Below, one piece after another: positions 23,809 to 33,710 of a stretch of 39,470 nucleotides of DNA; positions within the stretch are counted from its first letter, which is position 1, and each line of letters starts with the position of its first letter. The DNA lies in the NCBI GenBank assembly GCA_012270585.1, contig JAAXIB010000089.1, positions 1-39,470 of the forward strand, given 5' to 3'. The notes under the pieces were generated by a model. That model was not told the origin of the DNA. It did no database searches and was given only the letters and a program-made list of their open reading frames with translations. A program made the position numbers and the translations under genes. Origin of the DNA: Nitrospirales bacterium (lineage in GTDB: Bacteria; Nitrospirota; Nitrospiria; Nitrospirales; UBA8639).

Positions 23809-25632
23809 TCAATCCGTGACTTCAGACAGTTTTTTGCTTTCCAGCGCTTCCTTGAGCGTGGCGTCCATCAACACTTCGGCCAGGTGATGGGTCACTTTTT
23901 CCACGTCGGCGATCCCGGCCCGGATCAGTCGATGGTCCTCCTGCTCTTTGGCGACGCGCAGGGCCTCGATGGCATTGCGAATGGACCGGATTTCTTCCGC
24001 CGCGATCAGGCCCGTCCCCCGTTTCAGCGCCTTCTCGGTGGCCATGATGATGGCATCGGCCTCCGTTCTCGCCTCGATCACCTGACGCGCCTTGATATCC
24101 TCCGCCGCGAATTGGAATGATTCCCGAATCATGGTTTCGACTTCGTCATCCGTGAGCCCGTAGGAGGGTTTGATTTGCACGGACTGCGATTCGCCGGTCC
24201 GGATATCGGATGCCGTGACGTTCAGCATACCGTTCGCGTCGATCAGAAAGGTCACTTCGATGCGAGGAACGGCCGCGGGCAACGGCGGGACTTTGAGTTG
24301 GAACCGGGCCAGGCTCCTGTTGTCTTTGACCAGCTCGCGTTCGCCTTGCAACACGTGAATGTCCACGCCGGTTTGGCCGTCCACGTAGGTGGTGAACATT
24401 TCCTTGGCACTCGTCGGGATGGTCGTATTCCGGCGGATGAGGGTGCTCATGACGTTGCCCATGGTTTCAATGCCCAGTGACAGCGGGGTCACGTCGAGCA
24501 GGAGCATGTCCTTGTTCTCACCGGCCAGAATACCGGCCTGGACCGCGGCCCCGAGCGCCACCACTTCATCGGGATTCAGGTCACAGTGGGGCGACTTCCC
24601 GAACAGTTCCTGCACGCGGGAGCGAATCAACGGCATCCGGGTGCTGCCGCCGACCAGAACCACCTCGTCGATGTGACCGGTCTCCAAGCCCGCGTCGCTC
24701 AACGCACGGCGACAGGGGGTCATGGTTTGCTCAGCCAGGTCCAGGACCAAAGCTTCGAATTCATCGCGTGACCACGTCCGTTCATACGTCCCTTTTTCGT
24801 GGGGAAGGGAGAAGGCCATACGGGCTTCATGCTCGTCCGACAACAGGATTTTGGTCTTCTCGGCTTCGAGCCGAACCGTTTGCATCAGTTCCGGCGAATC
24901 TTCCACCTTCACGCCGTGCCGGGCGTCCACGTCCCGGATGACCGCGTCCACCAGCCGCCGGTCGAAATCATCCCCGCCGAGATGCGTATTCCCATTGGTC
25001 GCCAGCACCTCGAAGATGCCGTCCTTGAGTTTCAGGATGGAGATGTCGAAGGTGCCGCCTCCGAGGTCATAGACGGCCACGAAGCCCTGGGTGTTCTTTT
25101 GCAGCCCATAGGCCAACGACGCCGCGGTCGGTTCATTGATGATACGCAGCACGTCCAGGCCGGCAATGAGGCCGGCGTCTTTCGTCGCCTGTCGCTGGCT
25201 GTCGTTGAAATACGCCGGGACCGTAATCACGGCCTTGGTAATTTCCTGACCGAGGTGCGCTTCCGCCCGCAGCTTGAGTTCCTTTAAAATCATGGCGGAG
25301 ATTTGGGGAGGAGAATAGGTTTTCTCTCCGACCTGGATGCGGATCACGCCGCCTTTTTCCTTCAAGGCGTACGGGAAATATTTCAACTCTTCCGCCACGT
25401 CCGCCACGGCTTTCCCCATGAACCGCTTCACGGAATAAATCGTTCGGGAGGGATCGCGGACGAGATATTCCTTGGCCGGGTCTCCGACCAACAGACCATT
25501 ATCCGTGAGGCCGACGATCGAGGGAACTTTGGCTTGGCCGCGCGTGCCGGTTATGACCCGCGGACCGCCGCCGGCCATGTAGGCGACCAATGAATTCGTC
25601 GTTCCAAGGTCAATGCCGACGATCAATGCCAT
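23809..25632 (-). CDS. hscA: HscA, Hsp70-type chaperone for Fe-S cluster transfer
   Basis: A 607-residue Hsp70 family ATPase. The nucleotide-binding domain opens with GIDLGTTNSLVAY and has YDLGGGTFDIS and VLVGGSTRMP. The substrate domain follows from about 380 (LLLDVTPLSLGIETMGNVMSTLI). It is shorter than DnaK (about 640) and matches HscA in length. HscA acts with HscB on IscU, whose LPPVK loop is visible in the IscU encoded upstream. The start overlaps the hscB stop by 10 bp, with AAGGAG before it, so translation is coupled. Confidence 0.93.
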   Translation of the reverse strand: MALIVGIDLGTTNSLVAYMAGGGPRVITGTRGQAKVPSIVGLTDNGLLVGDPAKEYLVRDPSRTIYSVKRFMGKAVADVAEELKYFPYALKEKGGVIRIQVGEKTYSPPQISAMILKELKLRAEAHLGQEITKAVITVPAYFNDSQRQATKDAGLIAGLDVLRIINEPTAASLAYGLQKNTQGFVAVYDLGGGTFDISILKLKDGIFEVLATNGNTHLGGDDFDRRLVDAVIRDVDARHGVKVEDSPELMQTVRLEAEKTKILLSDEHEARMAFSLPHEKGTYERTWSRDEFEALVLDLAEQTMTPCRRALSDAGLETGHIDEVVLVGGSTRMPLIRSRVQELFGKSPHCDLNPDEVVALGAAVQAGILAGENKDMLLLDVTPLSLGIETMGNVMSTLIRRNTTIPTSAKEMFTTYVDGQTGVDIHVLQGERELVKDNRSLARFQLKVPPLPAAVPRIEVTFLIDANGMLNVTASDIRTGESQSVQIKPSYGLTDDEVETMIRESFQFAAEDIKARQVIEARTEADAIIMATEKALKRGTGLIAAEEIRSIRNAIEALRVAKEQEDHRLIRAGIADVEKVTHHLAEVLMDATLKEALESKKLSEVTD

Positions 25633-26378
25633 GCACTCCTTCCGGGTTCGGCCGTCGGGCTCGTCGCCGCCACCAGGTCATTGACGATGTTCTTGACGTA
25701 CGTGCGGTTCGACAGGATTTCCTGCATGCCCGTGAGCACCGCGTCTTTTTGCGCCTGCACGGTGGCATCGCCTTCGGCCAGCAGGGCGTCCCAACGGCTG
25801 AACTGCTCCCGCAGTTTTTCTTCCATTTGGGTTTTTCGCGCTTCGAGCGTCCGGCGGTCGGCCTGCAATTTCTCCAGGAGTTCCTGCCTGCGGTCGCCGG
25901 ACTCCTCGGCGGACAGGGACCGGAACTCGTCCAGATCCTCCTGCAACTCCAGGATTTCATCGAACAGGTCGGCGGGAGGGGAGGTCCGAATATCCTTGGC
26001 TGACCCCGCCTCGAGACGAATGAGGTACTCGGCCCGTTGCACGGGGTCCTTCAACGTCCGATAAGCCGTATTCAACAACGCCGTGTTTCCGAGACTGATC
26101 GCCTGTTCGCTGTCGTCTTTCGTCGCGAAATAGTCAGGATGAAAGCTCCGGCTCAAGGCGTAGAAGGTCTCTTCAAGCGCCTTTTCGTCGAGGTTCAATT
26201 TGCGAGGCAGGTTCAGGCAGGTGAAATAGTCGAGTTCCCTGGAAAGCGGCTGTACCTTGACGCACCGGCCACAAAAGTATTCGCCGGTCATTTCGGATTG
26301 ACAATGCCAGCACATGCTGCGGGCCATCGGCAGGTCGCGGGTCCGCCCTGAATCCGGTTGATGGGTGTGCTCGCTCAT
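25623..26378 (-). CDS. hscB: HscB J-domain co-chaperone with N-terminal zinc finger
   Basis: A 251-residue J-protein that stimulates HscA and delivers IscU. An N-terminal four-cysteine motif, C23-W-H-C26 and C36-G-R-C39, precedes the J domain, as in eukaryotic HSCB; E. coli HscB (171 residues) has none. The J domain has HPD in SFHPDYFATKDD. The C-terminal helical part binds IscU and is longer than usual, with charged coiled-coil-like sequence (about 150-215). I prefer the ATG at 26378, with GAGG in front; a longer frame begins at 26402. It overlaps hscA by 10 bp. Confidence 0.88.
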   Translation of the reverse strand: MSEHTHQPDSGRTRDLPMARSMCWHCQSEMTGEYFCGRCVKVQPLSRELDYFTCLNLPRKLNLDEKALEETFYALSRSFHPDYFATKDDSEQAISLGNTALLNTAYRTLKDPVQRAEYLIRLEAGSAKDIRTSPPADLFDEILELQEDLDEFRSLSAEESGDRRQELLEKLQADRRTLEARKTQMEEKLREQFSRWDALLAEGDATVQAQKDAVLTGMQEILSNRTYVKNIVNDLVAATSPTAEPGRSAWH

Positions 26379-26456
26379 TTTCCTCACTCGCACAACGGGC
26401 ATGGTAGGACTTCACCATGCCCGCCGGCTTGATCCCCGATTGTCACGCAACCCCGT

Positions 26457-26828
26457 TTACGCTGAAAACGATTCCCCGCACCCACAGGTCTTGGACGCGT
26501 TGGGATTGAGGAACTTGAATCCCCCGCTGACCAGGTCCTTCTGATAATCCAACTGCATGCCTTCCAGATAAATGGCGCTCTTCGCATCGACAATGACTTT
26601 CACGCCGTCCTGTTCACACACCGTATCGAACTCGCCGATTTTCTCGTCGAAATTGATTGTATAACTCAACCCGGAACATCCTCCCCCCTTGACGCCCAGA
26701 CGAAGGCCGCCTTCGGTCAGATCCTGAACGTCCATGAGCCGTTTCACTTCGGCAACCGCCGTCTCCGTCAGCGTGACGAGGGGGGCCTGCGTGGTTGGTG
26801 AGGATTCAGTCGTTTGTGTCGTCTCCAT
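26457..26828 (-). CDS. iscA: IscA, A-type iron-sulfur carrier
   Basis: A 123-residue HesB-family protein. Cluster cysteines are C51 (KGGGCSGLSY), C115 and C117 (KTCGCGESF). A polar N-terminal tail of about 15 residues, rich in T, S and Q, is added relative to E. coli IscA (107 residues). A GTG codon lies directly before the ATG, but the ATG at 26828 has AAGGAG at ideal distance. It sits between iscU and hscB in the standard order. It works alongside the ErpA encoded at 3780. Confidence 0.92.
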   Translation of the reverse strand: METTQTTESSPTTQAPLVTLTETAVAEVKRLMDVQDLTEGGLRLGVKGGGCSGLSYTINFDEKIGEFDTVCEQDGVKVIVDAKSAIYLEGMQLDYQKDLVSGGFKFLNPNASKTCGCGESFSA

Positions 26829-26846
26829 CACTACGCTCCTTGCAGG

Positions 26847-27260
26847 TCAGGCGGGCGTGGCCGCCTCTTCGGTCTCGCCTTCGGTTTCCGCTTTCTTTTT
26901 GTAATCGTTCAACGCGGCTTTGATCGCATCTTCCGCCAGCACGGAACAGTGGATTTTGACCGGGGGCAGGTTCAACTCCTGCACGATCTCGGTATTCTTG
27001 ATCTGTCCCGCTTCATCCACGGTCTTGCCCTTCAACCACTCCGTGGCCAAACTGGAACTGGCGATCGCCGACCCGCACCCGAAGGTCTTGAATTTCGCAT
27101 CCACGATGGTGTCGTCTTCCACCTTGATCTGCAATTTCATCACGTCACCGCATTCCGGAGCCCCGACGATGCCGGTCCCCACGCCCTCTTCGTCTTTCTT
27201 GAACGATCCCATGTTGCGCGGATTGTTGTAATGGTCGATCACTTTTTCACTGTATGCCAT
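26847..27260 (-). CDS. iscU: IscU, Fe-S cluster scaffold
   Basis: A 137-residue scaffold protein. Cluster ligands are C37 (PECGD, with D39), C62 (FGCGSAI), and H104/C105 in the LPPVKIHCSVLAEDAI segment. LPPVK at 98-102 is the HscA recognition site, so this IscU is served by the HscA/HscB pair downstream. The C-terminal tail after about 122 (KKKAETEGETEEAATPA) is longer and more acidic than in E. coli. RBS AAGGAGGGTGGTATC precedes the ATG. Confidence 0.95.
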   Translation of the reverse strand: MAYSEKVIDHYNNPRNMGSFKKDEEGVGTGIVGAPECGDVMKLQIKVEDDTIVDAKFKTFGCGSAIASSSLATEWLKGKTVDEAGQIKNTEIVQELNLPPVKIHCSVLAEDAIKAALNDYKKKAETEGETEEAATPA

Positions 27261-27320
27261 GATACCACCCTCCTTGTACCCGGAAATTTATAAAGACATT
27301 GTATGCCTTGCACGTCCTGT

Positions 27321-28535
27321 TCAGTGCACCGCCCATTGGACCGTCTTGAGGTCAACCCCTTCCTTCGCCATTTCATAGAGGGGCGACATTTCGCGAAGGT
27401 GGTTGACCGCCTTGATCATCCGGTCAATCGTATATTCTACCTCTTCCGGCGTCGTAAATCGACCGATGCCGAACCGGATCGAGGAATGCGCCAGGTCGGA
27501 TCCGACACCCAAGGCACGAAGGACGTATGACGGCTCAAGGGTGGCCGACGTGCAGGCCGATCCCGACGACAGGGCGATTTCCTTGACTCCCATCAACAAG
27601 GCTTCCCCTTCGACGTACGCAAAACTGATGTTCAAGTTCCCCGGGAGACGCTCCGTCGGGTGGCCGTTGAGATAGACTTCTTCCAGGGCACCCATGATGC
27701 CGTCCTGCAGGCGGTCGCGAAGGGCCATCGTGCGAACGGATTCCTCCGGCATCTCCTGTGCGCACAATTCGACGGCTTTTCCAAAACCGACAATGAGCGG
27801 CACCGGGAGCGTGCCCGACCGCATGCCTCGCTCATGACCGCCGCCGTCGATCATCGGCACCAACCGAACGCGCGGGGCTTTTCGCCGCACGTACAGCGCC
27901 CCGATGCCCTTCGGTCCGTAAATCTTGTGGGCGGTAAACGACATCAGGTCCACGCCCAGTTCCCGGACGTCCACCGGGATTTTCCCGACCCCTTGCGTGG
28001 CGTCGCAATGAAAGAGCACCCCCTTCTCCTTCGCGATCTTCCCGATCTCCGCGATGGGATGAATCGTGCCGATTTCATTGTTCGCCAGCATGATGGAAAT
28101 CAAAATCGTTTTATCCGTGATGGCGTTCCGCACGTCGTCCGGATCGACCCTGCCGGTCTTGTCCACGGGCAGGTACGTCACCTGAATGCCTTTTTTCTCC
28201 AAGGACTTGGCCGCGTCGATCACCGCACGGTGTTCGGTCGAAGTGGTGATGACGTGGTCGCCCTTCTCCTTATACATCTCGACCACGCCTTTCAGCGCCA
28301 GATTGTCGGACTCGGTGGCGCCGCTCGTGAACACGATCTCCTTGGCGTCGGCGTGAATGAGATCGGCAATGTGTTTGCGCGCCTGATCCACGCCCCCTTC
28401 GGCTTCCCAACCGAAGGAATGGTTCCGGCTCGCGGCATTGCCGAATTTTTCGGTGAAATACGGGAGCATCGCATCCACCACGCGAGGATCACAGGGCGTG
28501 GTCGAATGGTTGTCCATATAAATGGGTAACTTCAT
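27321..28535 (-). CDS. iscS: IscS, cysteine desulfurase
   Basis: A 404-residue PLP enzyme that takes sulfur from cysteine to form a persulfide and gives it to IscU. PLP-binding K204 is in [13 protein letters not shown]102 in STEHRAV stacks on the cofactor, and the catalytic cysteine C328 is in [16 protein letters not shown]. The length matches E. coli IscS. The start overlaps the iscR stop by ATGA, so it is coupled to the regulator. It may also supply sulfur for tRNA modification. Confidence 0.96.
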   Translation of the reverse strand: MKLPIYMDNHSTTPCDPRVVDAMLPYFTEKFGNAASRNHSFGWEAEGGVDQARKHIADLIHADAKEIVFTSGATESDNLALKGVVEMYKEKGDHVITTSTEHRAVIDAAKSLEKKGIQVTYLPVDKTGRVDPDDVRNAITDKTILISIMLANNEIGTIHPIAEIGKIAKEKGVLFHCDATQGVGKIPVDVRELGVDLMSFTAHKIYGPKGIGALYVRRKAPRVRLVPMIDGGGHERGMRSGTLPVPLIVGFGKAVELCAQEMPEESVRTMALRDRLQDGIMGALEEVYLNGHPTERLPGNLNISFAYVEGEALLMGVKEIALSSGSACTSATLEPSYVLRALGVGSDLAHSSIRFGIGRFTTPEEVEYTIDRMIKAVNHLREMSPLYEMAKEGVDLKTVQWAVH

Positions 28536-29014
28536 GATGGCACTCCTTGTGGCTTTAAAGATTCGACGATAATCAGGGGCGTTTCCTCAACCAATAAATC
28601 TTCGATGGACATGCTGTTCAGCAATTGGAAGATACTTTCCTGAATTTTGAAAAGCGGCGTTCGGATGTTACAGTGATTCATTTGCTCGCACTGGGAATGA
28701 TCGTCTTTTTCATGGGAACAATCCGTCAGTCCCAACGGCCCTTCGATGGCTTCGAGCACTTGGGCCAGGGTAATGTCCTTGGGCTCCCGTCCTAACGCGT
28801 AACCACCTTTGGGTCCGTTATGATGACTTTCGATCAGTTGATGCCTGGCCAGGGTCTGAAGCACTTTCGCCAATAATTCCACGGGGATATTATGTTCTTC
28901 GGCGATTTCCTTGGTATTCACCACACGTGGGTGGGCCTCGATGCCGATCTGAACCGTGGCCATGTACTGAAGCGACAGCAAGGCATAATCGGCTCGTTTG
29001 GAAAATTTCAGCAT
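28532..29014 (-). CDS. iscR: IscR, Rrf2-family Fe-S sensing repressor
   Basis: A 160-residue Rrf2 regulator. The N-terminal winged helix (about 1-70) contains [20 protein letters not shown] and the wing [11 protein letters not shown]. Cysteines C99, C109 and C115 can hold a cluster. E. coli IscR has C-x5-C-x5-C; here the first gap is nine residues and His residues (H101, H106, H114) are nearby, so ligation may differ. It is the first gene of the minus-strand ISC operon. The palindrome at 29079-29099 in its promoter is the likely autoregulatory site. Confidence 0.92.
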   Translation of the reverse strand: MLKFSKRADYALLSLQYMATVQIGIEAHPRVVNTKEIAEEHNIPVELLAKVLQTLARHQLIESHHNGPKGGYALGREPKDITLAQVLEAIEGPLGLTDCSHEKDDHSQCEQMNHCNIRTPLFKIQESIFQLLNSMSIEDLLVEETPLIIVESLKPQGVPS

Positions 29015-29069
29015 GATCCCTCACAAAAACGTGGAGTGAATGAATCTCCGACCAAAATCATCGGACTAA

Positions 29070-29108
29070 ATCCTAGCATTGACATTCCTTTCTAGTCAAG
29101 AGTATTCT
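29070..29108. promoter_or_regulatory. Overlapping divergent promoters of iscR and fdx with a palindromic operator
   Basis: TTGAC (29079-29083) and GTCAA (29095-29099) form a dyad with an 11-bp spacer. Each arm is also a -35 box. Plus strand: TTGACA (29079-29084), 18 bp, TATTCT (29103-29108). Minus strand: TTGACT (29099-29094), 18 bp, TAGGAT (29075-29070). Confidence 0.65.
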
Positions 29109-29224
29109 TATCGGAGATTTAAACAGTCGGCGATAAAACCGTCAAGCCGTTTGCACGGCTATCTTATTGAAAGTACGTCATAATTCAATAATTTTTTCCA
29201 AATCCGAGAGAAAAAGGAGAGCAG

Positions 29225-29638
29225 ATGGGCGGCAGTAATCCATATATCGAGCAAGTCGAAGCCAAAACAGCCACGGAACCCTTCACCGTCACCCTTCACA
29301 TGCCGGACGAAACTCTTGATATCCAGGTTGATCCAAGTAAAATTCCGTATGGACCGACCGGCCAGCCCGGCAGCCTGCTGGACATTGCGATGGGAGCGGG
29401 ACTCGACGTGGAACATGCCTGCGGCGGGGTCTGCGCCTGTTCGACCTGTCACGTCATTGTCAAGGAAGGGTTGGATTCCTGCAGCGAGGCCACGGACGAT
29501 GAATTGGACCAGTTGGACGAAGCCCCCGCGATTACGCTGCAATCCCGCCTGGCCTGCCAATGCGTCCCCGACGGGTCCACCAACCTCGTCGTCGAAATCC
29601 CAGAATGGAATAAAAACCTGGTGAAAGAAGGGCACTAG
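29225..29638 (+). CDS. fdx: [2Fe-2S] ferredoxin of the ISC system
   Basis: A 137-residue adrenodoxin-like ferredoxin. The cluster cysteines are visible as [10 protein letters not shown] in [17 protein letters not shown], with the fourth in [12 protein letters not shown] ferredoxin supplies electrons for cluster assembly on IscU. It is longer than E. coli Fdx (111 residues) because of an N-terminal extension of about 15 residues. In E. coli fdx lies inside the isc operon; here it is divergent from iscR and shares the promoter region. RBS AAAAGGAGAGCAG precedes the ATG. A closer alternative promoter, TTGAAA-16 bp-TAATTT, lies at 29167-29194. Confidence 0.9.
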   Translation: MGGSNPYIEQVEAKTATEPFTVTLHMPDETLDIQVDPSKIPYGPTGQPGSLLDIAMGAGLDVEHACGGVCACSTCHVIVKEGLDSCSEATDDELDQLDEAPAITLQSRLACQCVPDGSTNLVVEIPEWNKNLVKEGH

Positions 29639-29741
29639 TCCCCCGGCTTTTCCAAGACGAGGCAGTGCCTTTGTATTGAGCGAGGTGCTGGGCATTTCAA
29701 GCAAGAGTGAAGTGCCTGATGGCCCTCTTTCTTTCGGTATT

Positions 29742-31580
29742 ATGATGAATCTTCGCAATATCGCCATTGTGGCGCACGTTGACCACGGCAAGACCACGCT
29801 CGTGGACGCGATGCTGTGGCAGAGCGGAACCTTCCGCGAAAACCAGGACGTGGGCGAACGGATTCTGGATTCGATGGACCTCGAGCGCGAGAAGGGCATC
29901 ACGATCATGGCGAAGAACACTGCCATTACCTACGGCGACGTGAAGATCAATATCGTCGACACGCCGGGTCACGCCGATTTCGGCGGCGAGGTCGAACGCA
30001 CCCTGCGGATGGTCGACGGCATCATGTTGCTCGTCGATACAGCGGAAGGCCCGCTGCCCCAGACGCGATTCGTGCTGTCCAAGGCGCTCGAACTGGGACT
30101 GCCCCCTATCGTGGTGATCAACAAGATCGACCGTCACGACGCGCGTCCCTCGGAAGTCCTGAACGAAGTTTACGACCTGTTCATCGACCTGGACGCCACC
30201 GAGCGACAGATAGAATTTCCGGTGATCTATTCCATCGCCCGTGAAGGACGATGCACTCGATCACCAGACGGAGATCTCGGTGACTTGCAGCCGTTGTTCG
30301 AGATGATCATCGAACACATTCCGGCACCCTCCGGGGATCCGGACGACCCTCTCCAGATATTGGTCACCAACGTCGAGCCCGACGACTACCTCGGGCCGCT
30401 GGCGGTCGGCCGCGTCGTGGCCGGCACGGTTCAGAACCGGCAGGCAGTCACCTTATGCCGGCGTAACGGGGCTCAGACTTCGACCTCCGTGACGGAACTG
30501 TTCGTCTACAAAGGCCTTGGGCGAATCACGGTCTCCTCGGCGGGGCCCGGAGAGATCGTGGCGCTGGCGGGGATGAGCGGTATCGGGCTGGGAGAGAGCA
30601 TCGCCGCCGGGGGTGACCCCAAGCCGCTGCCCACGCTCAACGTGGACGAACCCACGTTGTCGATGGAGTTCTCCGTCAACGATTCCCCGTTCAGCGGAAA
30701 GGACGGCCGGTACGTCACCTCGCGCCACCTTCGGGAGCGATTGCTCAAAGAGGCGCGGCACAACCTCGCGATGCGGGTGGAGCCCACCGACTCTCCCGAC
30801 CGTTTCCTGGTGTACGGCCGGGGAGAACTGCAGATGGCAATCCTGATCGAACAGATGCGGCGGGAAGGCTATGAATTTTCAGTCGGCATGCCGCGGGTGT
30901 TGACCCGCTCCGTTCGAGGCGCGACCCACGAACCTTACGAACAGGCGCTCATCGACGTGGCCGAAGAGTACATGGGGCTGGTGGTTCAGAAACTCGGCAC
31001 GCGCAGGGGCGTCATGGTCAAGATGGTGAACCACGGCTCGGGCAGGGTGCGCCTGGAGTTCGGAGTGCCCAGCCGCGGGTTGATCGGCTACCGGACCGAG
31101 TTCCTCACCGATACGAAAGGCACGGGCATCCTCACGCACATGTTCACGGAATACCGGCCTTGGGCGGGCGACATCGTCCATCGAACGACCGGCGCGCTGG
31201 TCGCCGACCGTACCGGCCGCGTCACCGGGTACTCGATGATCAACCTGCAGGTCAGAGGGCAACTGTTCGTCGAACCGACCGACGTGGTGTACGGAGGCAT
31301 GCTCGTCGGGGAGAACAGCCGCGACACGGACCTGGACGTGAATATCACGAAGGAGAAGAAGCAGACGAACATGCGCGCGGTTGGGTCCGATGCCTATGAA
31401 AAGATCGTCCCTCCCCTGCGCATGTCGTTGGAGCAGTCGATCGAGTTCATCCGGCACGATGAACTGATCGAGGTCACGCCGCAACATCTCCGGCTTCGAA
31501 AACGCCACCTCGACCAGAACGCAAGGAAGCAGCTAGCTACCCGCCAAGCCACCGGAACCGACGCCGAAACCGACGAATAG
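29742..31580 (+). CDS. typA: Ribosome-associated GTPase TypA/BipA
   Basis: A 612-residue translational GTPase related to EF-G. The G domain has [14 protein letters not shown] (Walker A), the effector region with [22 protein letters not shown] and [10 protein letters not shown]. The C-terminal BipA-specific half follows ([23 protein letters not shown], then the conserved [13 protein letters not shown]). The usual length is about 605-615. I chose ATG 29742 because the preceding 22 codons are outside the family and the domain starts directly. No clear Shine-Dalgarno is present. BipA aids ribosome assembly at low temperature, and cold-shock-type genes lie nearby on the opposite strand. Confidence 0.94.
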   Translation: MMNLRNIAIVAHVDHGKTTLVDAMLWQSGTFRENQDVGERILDSMDLEREKGITIMAKNTAITYGDVKINIVDTPGHADFGGEVERTLRMVDGIMLLVDTAEGPLPQTRFVLSKALELGLPPIVVINKIDRHDARPSEVLNEVYDLFIDLDATERQIEFPVIYSIAREGRCTRSPDGDLGDLQPLFEMIIEHIPAPSGDPDDPLQILVTNVEPDDYLGPLAVGRVVAGTVQNRQAVTLCRRNGAQTSTSVTELFVYKGLGRITVSSAGPGEIVALAGMSGIGLGESIAAGGDPKPLPTLNVDEPTLSMEFSVNDSPFSGKDGRYVTSRHLRERLLKEARHNLAMRVEPTDSPDRFLVYGRGELQMAILIEQMRREGYEFSVGMPRVLTRSVRGATHEPYEQALIDVAEEYMGLVVQKLGTRRGVMVKMVNHGSGRVRLEFGVPSRGLIGYRTEFLTDTKGTGILTHMFTEYRPWAGDIVHRTTGALVADRTGRVTGYSMINLQVRGQLFVEPTDVVYGGMLVGENSRDTDLDVNITKEKKQTNMRAVGSDAYEKIVPPLRMSLEQSIEFIRHDELIEVTPQHLRLRKRHLDQNARKQLATRQATGTDAETDE

Positions 31581-31733
31581 CCACCCGGCACCGGCTTGAC
31601 CCGGATTTCTCACCAGCCTCCGCTCCGGGCAGACGAGTCGGTCGTTGAAAACATCGAGTCGGCAGCCGTTGGCCGGCGCTGCCATCCAGCATGTGATCAT
31701 TGGCGCCGCCTTGCAGAGCGTTGTGATCGTCGG

Positions 31734-31934
31734 TTAAACGATTTCGTCGTCTACATGGGGTGGATTGAGCGGGTTCTCCGTAGAGAAGTCGGCGTTGGCT
31801 TCATGTTCGGCAGAGTCGGGAGTTTCTTTTTCGGCCTTTTGCTTCAACTTGGCCTGTAAGCGCTCTGCTTTCTTTTTTGCCTTCGCCCGTTCACGTTCTT
31901 GGCGAGCGAATTTATAATTGGGTTTGCGGGGCAA
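31734..31934 (-). CDS. Small highly charged basic protein
   Basis: A 66-residue protein starting MPRKPNYKFARQERERAKAK. The first 35 residues are almost all charged, helical and rich in K, R, E and A, predicting one long helix. The tail is acidic (DSAEHEANADF). Similar short KPNYKFxRQER proteins of unknown function occur widely in bacteria. It lies about 50 bp downstream of the cold-shock gene on the same strand and converges on typA. A nucleic-acid contact by the basic part is possible but unproven. Confidence 0.65.
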   Translation of the reverse strand: MPRKPNYKFARQERERAKAKKKAERLQAKLKQKAEKETPDSAEHEANADFSTENPLNPPHVDDEIV

Positions 31935-31985
31935 AGCAGGTCCTCATAAAGCAATGGAGCGGTTCTAGACCGCCCCAGAACCAAT

Positions 31986-32195
31986 TCAGTTAGCGATGGA
32001 AAGATTATCCGCCGACATTTTGCCGTCCTTGCCGGGAACGAGGTCAAAAGAAACCCGTTGCCCCTCATTGAGACTCGACAACCCAGCTTTTTCTACGGCG
32101 CTGATGTGCACAAAGGCGTCTTTCGAGCCGTCTTCAGGCTCGATAAAGCCGAAGCCCTTTGATGCATTGAACCATTTTACTGTACCGGTGGTCAT
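31986..32195 (-). CDS. Cold-shock domain protein, CspA family
   Basis: A 69-residue single cold-shock domain. RNP1 is seen in [11 protein letters not shown] and RNP2 in AFVHISAVE, with the opening [15 protein letters not shown]. Such proteins bind single-stranded RNA and melt structure. RBS GAAAGGAAATAATC precedes the ATG. It lies about 120 bp downstream of the DEAD-box helicase, a frequent functional companion in cold adaptation. A 10-bp hairpin (GAAGCGCCGC/GCGGTGCTTC, 32228-32252) lies between the two genes. Confidence 0.95.
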   Translation of the reverse strand: MTTGTVKWFNASKGFGFIEPEDGSKDAFVHISAVEKAGLSSLNEGQRVSFDLVPGKDGKMSADNLSIAN

Positions 32196-32227
32196 GATTA
32201 TTTCCTTTCACGATATAGTGAATAAGC

Positions 32228-32252
32228 GAAGCGCCGCCGCACGCGGTGCTTC
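32228..32252 (-). terminator. Hairpin between the helicase and csp genes
   Basis: GAAGCGCCGC and GCGGTGCTTC pair over 10 bp (one G-T) around CGCAC. No T-run follows on the minus strand, so it may be a weak terminator or an RNA structure in the csp leader. Confidence 0.4.
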
Positions 32253-32318
32253 ATGAAAACGTTCAGTCGGCCGGCAGACCGGCGACTCCTCCAAACAACC
32301 GCGCCAAGAAGGGCGGTC

Positions 32319-33701
32319 TTACCGCTCTCGACGCTGTTCCGGATTACGGTCAATACTCCATGCCTTGCGGGCAAACCGGCGGCCCAGGCTTCGCTCAATC
32401 TCACGCCATTTCCCCTCTTCGTCCGACGTGATGAACGTGACCGCCTCACCGGAGCGGCCCATGCGGCCGGTCCGCCCGACCCGGTGCGTGAAGAGTTGTT
32501 CCGAATCCGGCAGGTCATAGTTGATGACTTGGCCAATGCCTTCAACGTCCAAGCCGCGAGCCGCCACATTGGTCGCCACCAAAATCGGCGCGGCGCCTGA
32601 ACGGAAGTTCAGCATCACCCGCTCACGTGCGTTCTGGCTCAGATTGCCCTGGAGCGCCCCCACGGGATAGCCCAACGTGTCGAGCTTCTTTGCCAGCTTG
32701 GTGACGCCGTGCTTGGTCTTGCCGAAGACAATAACCGGAGCATCGTCCCGCCGGTTCAACAGCGTCTTGAGGGCTTCGATCTTGTCGCTCTTCCGGATGG
32801 TATAGACCAGATGCTCCACCGTGGGCAGCGCGTGCAGGTCTGCATCCACCTTCGCCGAGACGGGGTTGCGCAGGTATTTCTTGGCAGTCTTCGCCACCCA
32901 CTCCGGCATGGTGGCGGAAAGAAGCGCCGTCTGCCGGCCGGAAGGCGTCCGGCTCAGGATGGCTTCAACGTCGCGGGCAAACCCCCGATCCAGCATTTCG
33001 TCCGCTTCATCCAGCACCAGGAAGCGTACGGACCTCAGGTCGAGTGAGCCCTGCCGCAGATGGTCCAGCGTACGGCCCGGCGTGCCGATGATGATCTGGG
33101 CTCCGTTCTTCAACGCCGTGTACTCCGGCCTCAACGACCGGCCGCCGTACAGTAACGTCACACGCAGCCCCTGTGCCGACGCCAGGGCCTTCATGACTCC
33201 CGACACCTGGATCGCCAGTTCCCGGGTGGGCACCAGGACCAGCGCCTGGACCTGACGGACCGACGGGTCGCACTGCTCCGTGAGGGGCACAGCAAACGCC
33301 AGCGTCTTTCCGGACCCCGTGCGCGCCTGCCCGATCAAGTCTTGCCCCGCCAGGAGATGGGGGATGGACTGCTCTTGAATGGGCGTGGGCTCCGATATAT
33401 TCATCCTGGAAATCGCCGCCCTGGTGGCACCATTCAATGCCATGCCGGAAAACGCGGCGCCATCGGCGTGGGCGTTGTCGGTCGGGGTATGATTGGCAGC
33501 AAGGGCTTCACTCACGTTGACCGCTGAAGGAGGACCGTTGTGACGGGCTTTGAAGCACGGGGAACAGTACACCGGCCTGTCCGGGCTCGGCCGGAAGGGG
33601 ACAGTTGTAGATGTATCGCAAACAGCGCACACGGCTTGGTGGCGCCGTGTTCGGCTGGATGGATGTGGACGGGTTGATGTTGATCGAGACTTAAAAGGCA
33701 T
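32319..33701 (-). CDS. DEAD-box RNA helicase with N-terminal zinc ribbon
   Basis: A 460-residue helicase. A four-cysteine domain (C25-x2-C28-x17-C46-x2-C49, CAVCDTSTTVPFRPSPDRP then VYCSPC) precedes the helicase core. It matches the CxxC-x17-CxxC small zinc-ribbon type. Core motifs are the Q motif (PTPIQEQSIP), ARTGSGKT, PTRELA, TPGR, LDEADEM, SAT and HRVGRTGRMG. The C-terminus is short, without the long basic tail of CsdA or RhlE. The frame opens at TTG 33710, but AAGGAG in front of it leaves no spacing; ATG 33701 is more plausible. It unwinds structured RNA, probably in the cold or during ribosome assembly. Confidence 0.9.
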   Translation of the reverse strand: MPFKSRSTSTRPHPSSRTRRHQAVCAVCDTSTTVPFRPSPDRPVYCSPCFKARHNGPPSAVNVSEALAANHTPTDNAHADGAAFSGMALNGATRAAISRMNISEPTPIQEQSIPHLLAGQDLIGQARTGSGKTLAFAVPLTEQCDPSVRQVQALVLVPTRELAIQVSGVMKALASAQGLRVTLLYGGRSLRPEYTALKNGAQIIIGTPGRTLDHLRQGSLDLRSVRFLVLDEADEMLDRGFARDVEAILSRTPSGRQTALLSATMPEWVAKTAKKYLRNPVSAKVDADLHALPTVEHLVYTIRKSDKIEALKTLLNRRDDAPVIVFGKTKHGVTKLAKKLDTLGYPVGALQGNLSQNARERVMLNFRSGAAPILVATNVAARGLDVEGIGQVINYDLPDSEQLFTHRVGRTGRMGRSGEAVTFITSDEEGKWREIERSLGRRFARKAWSIDRNPEQRRER

Positions 33702-33710
33702 AGGGAACAA

